NCBI GenBank assembly: GCA_964467885.1
Contig: CAYXUE010000007.1
Location: forward strand, 3,314 to 67,313
Direction: 5' to 3'
Origin: JAAYYF01 sp964467885
Lineage (GTDB): Bacteria > Deinococcota > Deinococci > Deinococcales > Trueperaceae
Length of the DNA stretch: 64,000 nt
Part shown: positions 16,948 through 24,345 of the stretch, piece by piece
Layout: every line of letters begins with the position of its first letter
Numbering within the stretch: position 1 is the stretch's first letter
Notes under the pieces: model-generated
Seen by the model: the letters and a program-made list of their open reading frames with translations, nothing else
What the model was told of the DNA's origin: nothing
Database searches by the model: none
Program-made: the position numbers and the translations under genes

Positions 16948-18159
16948 ATGCAGGACCCCTTCGTAGATCGCCTTGCCGGTAGGATGCAGAACCTGAAGTC
17001 GTCCGCCATCCGCGAGATCCTCAAGCTGGCCTCCAAGCCGGACGTCATCTCCTTCGCTGGCGGCCTGCCCGCGCCCGAACTGTTCCCCTTGGACGAGATC
17101 CGGGCGGCCTCGGACCGTGTGCTGGAGCGGGTGGGCCAGCGCGCGCTGCAGTACGGCCCCACGGAGGGCGTGGCCGATCTGCGCGCCCTGATAGCGGAGC
17201 GCGCCTCAGCCGCCGACCCGGACGCGGAGCCGGTGGACCCGGAGCAGGTCCTGGTGACCACCGGCTCGCAGCAGGCGCTGGACCTGCTGGCCAAGGCCCT
17301 CATCGATCCGGGCGACCCCATCGTCACCGAGAACCCCAGCTACTTGGGCGCGCTGCAGGCGTTCCGCCTCTTCCAGGCCACCTACTGGACGGTGGACATG
17401 GACGACGACGGTGCCATCCCCAGCGAGCTGGAACCGCTGCTGGCGCGCTCGCCCAAGTTCGCCTACATCCTGCCCACCTTCCAGAACCCCACCGGCCGCA
17501 GCATGGACCAGGCACGCCGCGAAGACGTGGCCAGCCTCTTCGAGAAGCACCGGGTGCCGCTGGTGGAGGACGACCCGTACGGCTCGCTGACGTTCGGGCC
17601 ACGTAGCGGCAGCACTCTCAGGTCGTTGGCGCCGGAGGTCACGCTGCACCTGGGCACCTTCTCCAAGATCCTCGCGCCCGGCCTGCGTCTAGGCTGGGTC
17701 ATCGGACCCAAGTCCTGGGTGGCGCGCCTGGCGCAGATCAAACAGTCGGCCGATCTGCACACCTCGAGCCTCTCGCAGTACGTGGCGCTGGAGGTCATGC
17801 GCTCCGGGGCCATAGACGAGCACATCGGGCGCATCTGCGACTCCTACGGGGAGCGTTGCGCGGCCATGCTCCAGGCCATCGAGCAGCACTTCCCCAAGGG
17901 CACCACTTGGACCGTGCCCACGGGCGGCATGTTCGTCTGGGTCGAGCTGCCCGCGGGTGTCGACACGGCCGCGCTGCTTCCCCGCGTGGTGGAGGAGGAG
18001 AGCGTGGCTTACGTGTCGGGCGCGCCGTTCCACCCCAACGGCGGGGGCGAGAACACCATGCGCCTCAACTTCACCCATGCCGGGCCCGACGTCGTCCGAG
18101 ACGGCGTGGCGCGGCTCGGCGCGGCGCTGACGCGGGCCATGGACGCCGTGGGCGCCTGA
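16948..18159 (+). CDS. lysN: PLP-dependent aminotransferase, LysN-like (alpha-aminoadipate aminotransferase)
   Basis: 403 aa fold-type I aminotransferase. Its motifs closely follow the Thermus LysN enzyme: SFAGGLPAPELFPLDEI, LVTTGSQQALDLLAKA, PTFQNPTGRSM, EDDPYGSL, the PLP lysine in TFSKILAPGLRLGWV, and GGMFVWVELP. The likely reaction is transamination of 2-aminoadipate, in lysine synthesis by the AAA pathway, or of branched or aromatic amino acids. Start at ATG 16948 with TTGGAGGAA upstream; the frame is open to 16819 but not conserved. No other lysine genes are adjacent, so the pathway role is inferred from similarity only. Confidence 0.85.
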   Translation: MQDPFVDRLAGRMQNLKSSAIREILKLASKPDVISFAGGLPAPELFPLDEIRAASDRVLERVGQRALQYGPTEGVADLRALIAERASAADPDAEPVDPEQVLVTTGSQQALDLLAKALIDPGDPIVTENPSYLGALQAFRLFQATYWTVDMDDDGAIPSELEPLLARSPKFAYILPTFQNPTGRSMDQARREDVASLFEKHRVPLVEDDPYGSLTFGPRSGSTLRSLAPEVTLHLGTFSKILAPGLRLGWVIGPKSWVARLAQIKQSADLHTSSLSQYVALEVMRSGAIDEHIGRICDSYGERCAAMLQAIEQHFPKGTTWTVPTGGMFVWVELPAGVDTAALLPRVVEEESVAYVSGAPFHPNGGGENTMRLNFTHAGPDVVRDGVARLGAALTRAMDAVGA

Positions 18160-18184
18160 GCTTCGCGCTCCGGAAGCTGACCGG

Positions 18185-19240
18185 CTAATCCCAGCTGTCC
18201 AGGCTGGCCCGCAGCCGCCGGCGGTCCGCCTTGGCGTAATGCCGCGCCATATCGAGCGTGGAGTGCCGGAGGTGGTCCTGCACCTGGCCCAGGTCGCCCG
18301 TCTGGCGGTAGAGGCGCGTACCCGCAGCGTGCCGCAGGGCATGCACCCCCTTGAACGTCACCTCCGCGCGGTCGCACAGCCGGCGCAGGCGGTTGTAGAT
18401 GCCGAACTGGCTCCTCAGTTCCAGTACGGTCTCGCGCGCTTCGCCGCTGGCCTCCATGGCCCGCTTGTAGACGTGCAGCCCCTCGGCTAGCTTGGGACTC
18501 ACCGCCACGCGCGCGGTCTTGGCGCCCTTCCCCTCCACCACCCGCAGCTCCCCACCCTTCAGGTCCACGTCGTCCCAGGTGAGGCTCAGCATCTCGCTCA
18601 CCCGCAGGCCGCCGTGGCTGCCCAGCAGGAGGATCACACGCTCCTGCTGGTCCTTGGCCGCTGCCAGCAGCTCGATGAGCTCGAACTCCGTGTAGACGCG
18701 GGTGCTCTCGTTGTCCTCGGCCCGCGTGGTGGAGCGGCCCATGCGCACGTCGCGGAACGGGTCGGCCTCGGTGGCCCCCGCCCAGGCCAGGGCGTCGTAA
18801 AGGGCGCGGCCGGCGGCCACGCGCAGGCTCACGGTGGCGTGCGAGAGGGGACCTTTCTTGACGGAGCGTCCACGGCGCGTGCCGGACGGCTCAGCCTGCA
18901 GCACAGCCGAGCGGTCGCCCGCCCGCAGGCGCTGCACGTAGAGCGGCCCGGCGTCGCGGGAGGGACGCAGCAGGTTCTCGCCCTGCCACATGACCAGCAG
19001 CTCGTGCAGCCCGCGCCGGTAGGCCCGCAGGGTGTGCGCGCTTGTGGTCACCCCACTGAGACCACGCAGCGTCAGGTGGGCCTGCATCAGCTCCCAGAGG
19101 GCTTCCTCGTCACGTTCGTTGGCCGCTGTGACAGCGAAGCGGCGCAGGGCCGCCTCGGACAGGCCCTGCAGGCGCGCCACGCGCTGGAGGGTAGTTGCCC
19201 CGGAGAGCTCCAGGGAGGTGATGGGCGCGGACTCGCTCAT
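18185..19240 (-). CDS. tyrosine recombinase / integrase
   Basis: 351 aa. The N-terminal SAM-like core-binding region is about 30-165. The catalytic domain (about 170-351) contains the first arginine in GGLRVSEMLSLTW, the beta-hairpin lysine region GKGAKTARVAV, HALRHAAG (His and second Arg), HLRHSTLDMARHY (final His and nucleophilic Tyr). All catalytic residues appear present. It could be a XerD-like chromosome resolution enzyme or a phage-type integrase; the lack of neighbouring mobile genes favours a resident recombinase. TAGACT ends 6 nt before the ATG (leaderless layout). It converges with lysN, 25 bp apart. Confidence 0.9.
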   Translation of the reverse strand: MSESAPITSLELSGATTLQRVARLQGLSEAALRRFAVTAANERDEEALWELMQAHLTLRGLSGVTTSAHTLRAYRRGLHELLVMWQGENLLRPSRDAGPLYVQRLRAGDRSAVLQAEPSGTRRGRSVKKGPLSHATVSLRVAAGRALYDALAWAGATEADPFRDVRMGRSTTRAEDNESTRVYTEFELIELLAAAKDQQERVILLLGSHGGLRVSEMLSLTWDDVDLKGGELRVVEGKGAKTARVAVSPKLAEGLHVYKRAMEASGEARETVLELRSQFGIYNRLRRLCDRAEVTFKGVHALRHAAGTRLYRQTGDLGQVQDHLRHSTLDMARHYAKADRRRLRASLDSWD

Positions 19241-19246
19241 GACCCG

Positions 19247-19252
19247 AGTCTA
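19247..19252 (-). promoter_or_regulatory. -10 TAGACT of the recombinase gene
   Basis: TANNNT 6 nt before the ATG, no Shine-Dalgarno. Confidence 0.4.
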
Positions 19253-19286
19253 AGAGCGGAACGGGGGAGAGTCGGTGAGTTAAGCC

Positions 19287-19300
19287 GCATTATCAAATGC
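19287..19300. promoter_or_regulatory. palindrome GCATT-ATCA-AATGC
   Basis: An AT-rich inverted repeat in the divergent region between the recombinase and the GGDEF gene. Its core ATTATCAAAT (19289-19298) recurs in reverse at 24030-24039, and a one-base variant forms both arms of the repeat at 23771-23794. Possibly a shared operator. Confidence 0.3.
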
Positions 19301-19335
19301 TCTCGGTCCGTCACAGCCGTGCACGACGCGCCGCC

Positions 19336-19341
19336 TATCAT
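19336..19341 (+). promoter_or_regulatory. -10 TATCAT of the GAF-GGDEF gene
   Basis: TATCAT 5 nt before the GTG start at 19347; leaderless layout. Confidence 0.45.
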
Positions 19342-19346
19342 GAGTC

Positions 19347-21344
19347 GTGCCTACTAACCCGGCTTGGTGGTTGCTCGTCGGCGGACTGGCTGCAGCGCTG
19401 GTAGCGACGCTCCTCGTAGTCCGGGCAGCCAAGGTACGGGAGTCTGCCACCGTCAGGTTGTTGAACGACCTCCAGAGCCACATAAGGGAGGCCGCCATCT
19501 CGGATGGGCTCCCACTGAAGCTCGGGCCACTAACGGCGCGCAACGGGGGCGTAGGCAACCTGGTGGTCTGGGACCTGCTGGGGCAGGCGCCCGCCGTGCT
19601 GACCTCCACAGAAGACGTGATCCTCTCCAAGCACGAACGCCTTCTGGCGGACGCCATGAGTTCACAAGAGCCCATCCACCTGGGCAGGGCGCGACCGGAC
19701 ACCGGCCCGAAGCGCTTCGGGCTAGCCGCAGTCATGGGGCAGCCGGGCGAACCGATGGTCGGCTTCACCTTCTTCCGGACGCGAGCCTTCTCGCCCCAGG
19801 AGATCAGCCTGGCCTCCATGCTCAGCCGTCTGGTGGGAGAGTCGCTGGAGCACATGCTGGAACAGCGCCGCAGTGCGGTACTGAGGGAACTGGTGGACGC
19901 CGTGGACAACGCGGGCAACGTGGCTCAGGTGGTGCAGGTGGCCATAGACCTCCTGGCCGGCGCCACCGAAGGCCTCCTCACCGCACTCTTCCGCTACGAC
20001 CGCGGGGTCTTCAAGCCCGAGGTCATAGCGGGCAAGGTACCCGCCGAACTGCGCGAGTACCTCATGGAAGGGTTCCCCGCCGGCGAAGGCCTTACCTGGG
20101 ACGTCTACCGCACGGGCGAGGCGGTCTTCCTCGAGGAGTACAGCCACCATCCCGCAGCCATGGAAGAACTGCTGGACCAAGGGCTCAAGGCCATCGCTCT
20201 GGTGCCGCTGGAGCCGCGCGCTGGTAGCCGCCGGCTCCTCGCCGTAGGTGGGACCGACCCCAAGCGTTGGACGCCGCACGACCGCGAACTGATCGAGCGT
20301 TTCCGCCAGGTGCTGCGCCTGCTGGTCAGGCAGCGCACGTCCGAGGAGAGACTGGCGGCCGTGATGCAGCTGGAGCGCGAGTTGGTGGTGACCGAGCTGG
20401 AGCAACTGCCCGAGAAGCTGCTCGACGCGGCGGTGCGGATGGTGCCCGGGGCCGAAGCCGGTAGCCTCCTCGTGCGCGAGGGACCGGTGTTCCGCTTCGC
20501 CGCGGTGCACGGCGCGGCCCTGCCGGAGCTGGACGACCTGGAGTTCACCGAGGAGGAGATGCTGCAGTGGTACGGCCAGGGGAGAGGCCCCTTCTTGCGC
20601 GGCGAGCCGCGCCTGGCCGTGGCTACGGATCACGTGGGGTTGGTCGACGAGTACGCGCCCCGGAAGGTCGTGGAGTTGGTGGCCCAACGCGGCGCCCTCC
20701 TGGCCGACCTCTGCCTGCCGGTGGTGGACGGCGGCGAGGTGGTGGCCGTGCTGAACCTCGACGCCTTCCACGACGCCCACGCTTTCGGCCACGACGCCTT
20801 CGAGGTCATAGCCGCATTCCAGCCCCTCATAGCCTTCGTGCTGCGGGATGCCGAACTGAGGCGCCGTCTGGCGGTTACCGCCACCACCGACGCCCTCACG
20901 GGATTGCCGAACAGACGTGCTTTCGACGAGCAGGCGGCCCACGCGCTCGCTGCCGCTGAGCGGTACGGCACGAGCATGGCGCTGCTCATCATGGACATGT
21001 CCGGCTTCAAGGCCGTGAACGACAAGTACGGGCACAAGGTGGGCGACAGGGTGCTGCAGGAGGTGGCAGCGGCGCTGAACGCAGTTCCGCGCGGCGGTGA
21101 CGTGGTCTACCGCTGGGGTGGCGACGAGTTCGCAGCCCTACTGCGCAACGTGGAGAGGGAGGAAGCGGAGCAGGTGGGCGCGCGTTTCTCCGAAGTGGTC
21201 AGGCAGCTCGAGTCCGAAGCGGGGCCTCTGAACCTCAGCGTAGGCGCCGCCATCTACCCGGAGGACTCCGACTCGCTGAGCGGTCTCCTCGAGGTCGCAG
21301 ACGCACGCATGTACGAGTCCCGGGGCGTGAAACCACGGTCGTAA
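19347..21344 (+). CDS. membrane-anchored GAF-GGDEF diguanylate cyclase
   Basis: 665 aa. A single N-terminal membrane segment (about 5-27) is followed by GAF-like sensor domains between about 30 and 500 (segments VLREL through KAIALVPLEP and AGSLLVREGPVFRFAAVHG). A C-terminal GGDEF domain completes it. The cyclase motifs are intact: DALTGLPNRRAFDEQ, DMSGFKAVNDKYGHKVGD and RWGGDEF near residue 590, with an RxxD inhibitory site (RGGD) five residues ahead. It should make c-di-GMP in response to small ligands. GTG start with a leaderless-type promoter; a competing ATG at 19340 is out of frame and stops at once. Confidence 0.9.
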   Translation: MPTNPAWWLLVGGLAAALVATLLVVRAAKVRESATVRLLNDLQSHIREAAISDGLPLKLGPLTARNGGVGNLVVWDLLGQAPAVLTSTEDVILSKHERLLADAMSSQEPIHLGRARPDTGPKRFGLAAVMGQPGEPMVGFTFFRTRAFSPQEISLASMLSRLVGESLEHMLEQRRSAVLRELVDAVDNAGNVAQVVQVAIDLLAGATEGLLTALFRYDRGVFKPEVIAGKVPAELREYLMEGFPAGEGLTWDVYRTGEAVFLEEYSHHPAAMEELLDQGLKAIALVPLEPRAGSRRLLAVGGTDPKRWTPHDRELIERFRQVLRLLVRQRTSEERLAAVMQLERELVVTELEQLPEKLLDAAVRMVPGAEAGSLLVREGPVFRFAAVHGAALPELDDLEFTEEEMLQWYGQGRGPFLRGEPRLAVATDHVGLVDEYAPRKVVELVAQRGALLADLCLPVVDGGEVVAVLNLDAFHDAHAFGHDAFEVIAAFQPLIAFVLRDAELRRRLAVTATTDALTGLPNRRAFDEQAAHALAAAERYGTSMALLIMDMSGFKAVNDKYGHKVGDRVLQEVAAALNAVPRGGDVVYRWGGDEFAALLRNVEREEAEQVGARFSEVVRQLESEAGPLNLSVGAAIYPEDSDSLSGLLEVADARMYESRGVKPRS

Positions 21345-21423
21345 GGCTGAGGGGTCGCCTGCAGCCAGTTCTTAGAGGTGCCACGACGGTCCACCACCGA
21401 CCTGTGGCGTGACCCTCGGCGAG

Positions 21424-21429
21424 TAACCT
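21424..21429 (+). promoter_or_regulatory. -10 TAACCT of the DinB-fold gene
   Basis: TANNNT 5 nt before ATG 21435; this helps decide the start. Confidence 0.35.
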
Positions 21430-21434
21430 TGAGC

Positions 21435-21938
21435 ATGGACCCCTTCCTGTACGGCGACGTGGACGGAGTTGACCCCCAGACCAGCGCTTGGCTGCGGGGC
21501 CTACAGCATCTCGAGGAGAACCTGCAGAACTGGGTGACGGACCTGGACCAGGAGGGCTACTGGTGGGTGCCCAGCGAGGCTGTCAACCCGATAGGCAGCC
21601 TGGTGCGGCACATCGGCGGGGCCAGCCTGCGTCTGCTGCACTACGCGCAGGGTCGGATGCCCTCGGACGAACTCCGCGAGGAGGGCGCCACGGACTTCGT
21701 GCCGTCGGGGGCGCCGGGCAGGGAGTTGCTGGCGGAGTGCCTGGAGCGTCTGGCCACAGTGCGCGCCGGCCTGAAGGCGCTGTCACCCGACGAGCATGCG
21801 CTCGTGCGGGAGGTGGGGCGCAAGCGGATCCCCGTGCGTACCACGATCATCGTGCAGCACCTGCTGGAGCACGGCCACGCTCACGCGGGCCAGGTGATCA
21901 CCATGCGCAAGCTCTACGACGCCGTAGGGCGGCCGTAG
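21435..21938 (+). CDS. DinB-fold (DUF664/YfiT-like) putative metalloprotein
   Basis: 167 aa four-helix-bundle protein of the DinB/YfiT superfamily, not the polymerase DinB. Candidate metal ligands are the histidine of SLVRHIGGAS and the pair in HLLEHGHAHAGQ, the usual two-site pattern. Members include thiol S-transferases for bacillithiol or mycothiol and many of unknown function. Start at ATG 21435 because TAACCT lies 5 nt upstream and earlier in-frame residues are not family-like. A second DinB-fold gene is at 31712. Confidence 0.85.
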   Translation: MDPFLYGDVDGVDPQTSAWLRGLQHLEENLQNWVTDLDQEGYWWVPSEAVNPIGSLVRHIGGASLRLLHYAQGRMPSDELREEGATDFVPSGAPGRELLAECLERLATVRAGLKALSPDEHALVREVGRKRIPVRTTIIVQHLLEHGHAHAGQVITMRKLYDAVGRP

Positions 21939-21960
21939 GCACAGGGCACTTGGTCAAGGC

Positions 21961-22941
21961 TCAGTCGGCCAGGGCCTCCAGGATGACGCGGGCGTTCACC
22001 AGCAGCAACTCGTCGTAGGTTTCCGGGCCGGGCGCACCCCCGAGGGGGTCGAGCACCGCCACGGCCACGTCCGCGCTCTGCGCCACCACCTCGGCCGAGC
22101 GCGTGCCCAGCTGCCGCTCAGCGAAGATGGCCTTGGCGCCCGACGCCATGACGTCGCGCACGGCCTCAGCCACGTAGCGCGGGCTGGGCTCCCGGCCCGG
22201 GAAGGGCTCGAGCATGATGACCAGCTGCAGATCGTAGCGCTGCGCGAAGTAGACCCAGGCGTCGTGGAACGGCACGAAGGGCGCGCCCGCCACTGGGGCG
22301 AGGAGCGATTGCAGTTCCTGATCCAACGTCCTCAGCTCCTCCTGGAGGCGCGCCGCGTTGGCCTGATAGGAGGGTGCGCCCTCGGGGTCAAGCTCGCTCA
22401 AGGCGCCCGCCAGCGCGTCGACGGCCTGGATCATCAGGACGGGATCCAGCCAGATGTGGGAGTTGGTCGCCCCGTGGTCGTGGGCGTGGTCTGCGTGGCC
22501 GCCAGGTTCGTCCCCGTGTTCGTCATGTTCTTGGGCTTCCAGCGGGCTGAACTCCAAGGAATCCATGACCACCAGAACCGGCGTGTCGGGTGCGGCAGCC
22601 TCGATGAGCCGGACCAGCCAGAGGTCCAGGCCGCCGTTCATGACCACCAGGTCGGCGCGGGCCAGCGTGGTCGCCCGCGACGGTGTGGGATCGAAGGCGT
22701 GCGGCGAGGCGCCTGGCGGCAGGATGGTGCTCACCCGTGCCCTGCCTCCGGCCACGCGTTCCACCAGGTCCTGGTACGGATTGATGCTCACCACGATCTC
22801 GAGGAGCCGTTCCTGCTGGGCCGGTTGCGCATCGGCCCCGGACGGGAGAACGAGGACGGCGCCCGCCACCAGGGCCAGGACGACTAGCCGTAGCCAAGAG
22901 AGGAGGGCGGGTCGGTCACGTCGGTGAGTGCCTGCTGTCAC
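21961..22941 (-). CDS. znuA: zinc/manganese ABC transporter substrate-binding protein (ZnuA-like)
   Basis: 326 aa cluster A-I binding protein. A signal peptide spans about 15-38 (ending SGADA). Metal ligands are histidines in GASPHAFDPTPS, NSHIWLDP and PFHDAWVYF, with the last acidic ligand in DPLGG. Between the first two lies a His/Asp-rich loop (about 138-163, with HDEHGDE and HADHAHDHG), typical of zinc rather than manganese carriers. No permease or ATPase gene is adjacent, so it is an orphan that must use a transporter encoded elsewhere. GTG start, TATACT ending 7 nt upstream, inside a CGTAAG-TATA-CGTAAG direct repeat. Confidence 0.92.
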   Translation of the reverse strand: MTAGTHRRDRPALLSWLRLVVLALVAGAVLVLPSGADAQPAQQERLLEIVVSINPYQDLVERVAGGRARVSTILPPGASPHAFDPTPSRATTLARADLVVMNGGLDLWLVRLIEAAAPDTPVLVVMDSLEFSPLEAQEHDEHGDEPGGHADHAHDHGATNSHIWLDPVLMIQAVDALAGALSELDPEGAPSYQANAARLQEELRTLDQELQSLLAPVAGAPFVPFHDAWVYFAQRYDLQLVIMLEPFPGREPSPRYVAEAVRDVMASGAKAIFAERQLGTRSAEVVAQSADVAVAVLDPLGGAPGPETYDELLLVNARVILEALAD

Positions 22942-22944
22942 GAG

Positions 22945-22960
22945 CGTAAGTATACGTAAG
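22945..22960 (-). promoter_or_regulatory. znuA -10 within a CGTAAG direct repeat
   Basis: TATACT (22949-22954, minus strand) is 7 nt from the GTG. It is embedded in CGTAAG-TATA-CGTAAG, two hexamers with 10-bp period, a possible metalloregulator site. Confidence 0.45.
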
Positions 22961-23119
22961 GGGTGCCGCGCGGCATGCAGCGGGCGCTAGGCGGCCAGTC
23001 CGGCGGCCTGCGCCATCTTCCGGCATGCGTGACGCGTCGCCGCTTCCTGTCGCGTAGCAGGGTACTCTTAGGCATCAACGGCACGACCCACAGGTCTTGC
23101 GACCCTGCTTGGAGGAGCC

Positions 23120-23620
23120 ATGCCCACCGACCCCGCCCAGAACCTGACTGAACTCGAACTCGACGCTCTCTGGACCATCTACGAAGGCCATAGCCTTGTC
23201 ATCGAGTACCCGGAGCGCGAGGACGAGGACCCGTACGCGCACGCCATCATGGAGGTCCGATTCGAGGAAGGCGAGGCCGTGGCCGAGGTGGCCGAGATCC
23301 CGCTGGACACGGCGCGGCTGCTGATCGGCGAGGGCTTCCTCGCCCTGAGCGAGGACGGCCCCGTGCTCGACGAGAACGAGTGGTTCGACGAGGAGTTGAA
23401 CACCAACGTGCGAGCCGAGGAGTACGTGCTCTCCGAGAAGGGCCAGAGCGTCATCGACGCCACGGCTGACGGTGACGCCAGCGAGCTGGGCGACGACGGA
23501 GACGATGACTGGGATGATGAAGACGACCTCGACGAAGATGACCTCGACGAGGACTGGGACGACGAAGACGACTGGGATGACGAGGACGACCTCGGAGAGC
23601 AGGACGACGACGAAGACTGA
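23120..23620 (+). CDS. hypothetical protein with extreme acidic tail
   Basis: 166 aa. The N-terminal about 110 residues look folded (LTELELDALWTIYEGHSLV, DTARLLIGEGFLALSEDGPV, EYVLSEKGQSVID, the last resembling a winged-helix end). The last about 45 residues are almost only Asp and Glu with periodic Trp or Leu (DDDWDDEDDLDEDD and similar), surely disordered. I do not recognise the family. Acidic tails mimic nucleic acid in RNA polymerase delta and in DNA mimics, but nothing here proves that. Start at ATG 23120 with GGAGGAG. Tandem 12-bp repeats begin at its stop codon. Confidence 0.75.
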   Translation: MPTDPAQNLTELELDALWTIYEGHSLVIEYPEREDEDPYAHAIMEVRFEEGEAVAEVAEIPLDTARLLIGEGFLALSEDGPVLDENEWFDEELNTNVRAEEYVLSEKGQSVIDATADGDASELGDDGDDDWDDEDDLDEDDLDEDWDDEDDWDDEDDLGEQDDDED

Positions 23621-23644
23621 GACGAGGACTGAGACGAGGACTGA
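23609..23644 (+). repeat. three tandem 12-bp repeats containing stop codons
   Basis: Unit GACGAGGACTGA, first copy with one change (GACGAAGACTGA), 23609-23620, 23621-23632, 23633-23644. Each unit would encode Asp-Glu-Asp-stop in frame with the acidic tail, giving three stacked stop codons. Probably replication slippage. Confidence 0.85.
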
Positions 23645-23664
23645 ACCTCACCGGTGATCGAACG

Positions 23665-23694
23665 AGCCCCGGCCCCGCGGCCGGGGCTTTCTTT
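23665..23694 (+). terminator. Rho-independent terminator after the acidic-tail gene
   Basis: Perfect 10-bp stem AGCCCCGGCC / GGCCGGGGCT (23665-23674 with 23679-23688), tetraloop CCGC, then TTCTTT. Confidence 0.85.
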
Positions 23695-23744
23695 GCGGTC
23701 CCGGTGTTCGTTACCGGTTCTCCCGATGGATGCACGGGCGAACT

Positions 23745-23760
23745 GGCGAGGATCCTCGCC
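23745..23760. promoter_or_regulatory. 16-bp perfect palindrome
   Basis: GGCGAGGATCCTCGCC, symmetric without spacer, 10 bp upstream of the next palindrome. No gene overlaps it. Possible protein binding site. Confidence 0.35.
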
Positions 23761-23770
23761 CACGGAGGAT

Positions 23771-23804
23771 ATTTGATAAGAGCAGTTATCAAATCGTATA
23801 TGCT
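23771..23804 (+). promoter_or_regulatory. operator-like inverted repeat over an orphan promoter
   Basis: ATTTGATAA-N6-TTATCAAAT (23771-23794), 9-bp perfect arms. The left arm contains TTGATA (23773-23778), and TATATG follows 18 bp later (23797-23802), so this could be a repressed promoter reading into a region with no recognised gene. Confidence 0.4.
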
Positions 23805-24194
23805 TTTCTCACATATGCACTCACCGCCAACCTAGCGCCGATTACTTGAACTGCCATCTAAGAGCGGATATGCATCCTTGGTCGCTGCAGCCTCCCGCGT
23901 ACGGACCCACCTGGCTCGAGCCTTTCAGTTTCCCGATATCAGCTGCCGGCGCCCCATGCTACAGCGGTGCGTTCTCCAACTACCTGTGGCTGCACAGGCA
24001 CCTGGGACATAGCACTACAGATCCGCGGCATTTGATAATCCGCTGCTGGCGCTAGGCGATGCCCAACCGGGCGGCTTCCCGCCGGTAGGTCGACCACCTC
24101 GGAACAGCCGCTCCAGCTTCGTCGCAGCGGCCGAACCTCACTCCAGCCAGGCCCCGGCGGCCCCAAGCTCCGGCCGGCTACGGTTGCCCTTGAA

Positions 24195-24209
24195 AGTGGT
24201 TGGACCACT
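24195..24209. promoter_or_regulatory. GntR/FadR-type operator, site 1
   Basis: AGTGGT-TGG-ACCACT, perfect 6-bp arms with a 3-nt centre. It matches the TGGTC-N-GACCA type of site bound by FadR/LldR-group regulators and lies 136 bp before the GntR start. Confidence 0.6.
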
Positions 24210-24261
24210 AGAGCCGCGTCTCCAGCGGTGCAAGTGCATGATCCGTCACATCTCGCTTCCA

Positions 24262-24274
24262 GTGGTCGGACCAC
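24262..24274. promoter_or_regulatory. GntR/FadR-type operator, site 2
   Basis: GTGGT-CGG-ACCAC, perfect 5-bp arms, centred about 20 bp (two helical turns) before site 3. Confidence 0.6.
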
Positions 24275-24282
24275 AGTGGCAT

Positions 24283-24306
24283 AGGTCGGACCTCTTCTGC
24301 TACAAT
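24283..24306 (+). promoter_or_regulatory. GntR operator site 3 and -10 of the gntR gene
   Basis: AGGT-CGG-ACCT (24283-24293) sits just upstream of TACAAT (24301-24306), where RNA polymerase would bind. The GTG start at 24346 is about 40 bp downstream with GAAGGAG as ribosome binding site. Confidence 0.55.
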
Positions 24307-24345
24307 CCGGCTACTCGCTCAGTGGAGCTGGAAGGAGAGTCGGCT

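Larger units (their letters stand above)
23621..24345. other. 725-bp intergenic region rich in palindromes
   Basis: Between the acidic protein and the GntR gene. It holds the tandem repeats, a terminator (23665-23694), two strong palindromes (23745-23760 and 23771-23794), a promoter-like pair, a further ATTTGATAAT copy (24030-24039) and three GntR operator-like sites. The stretch 23770-23880 is clearly AT-richer than its surroundings. The only frames are short and lack ribosome binding sites (for example 23846-24055), so I call no gene here. Confidence 0.5.

Noticed and set aside
18185..19240. Tyrosine recombinase as sign of an integrated mobile element
   Set aside because: No other phage or plasmid gene, no tRNA, no flanking direct repeats found; codon use looks like the neighbours.
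23846..24055. 69-codon frame after the orphan promoter
   Set aside because: TTG or ATG starts without Shine-Dalgarno, no conserved pattern, unusual composition; kept only as a remote possibility.
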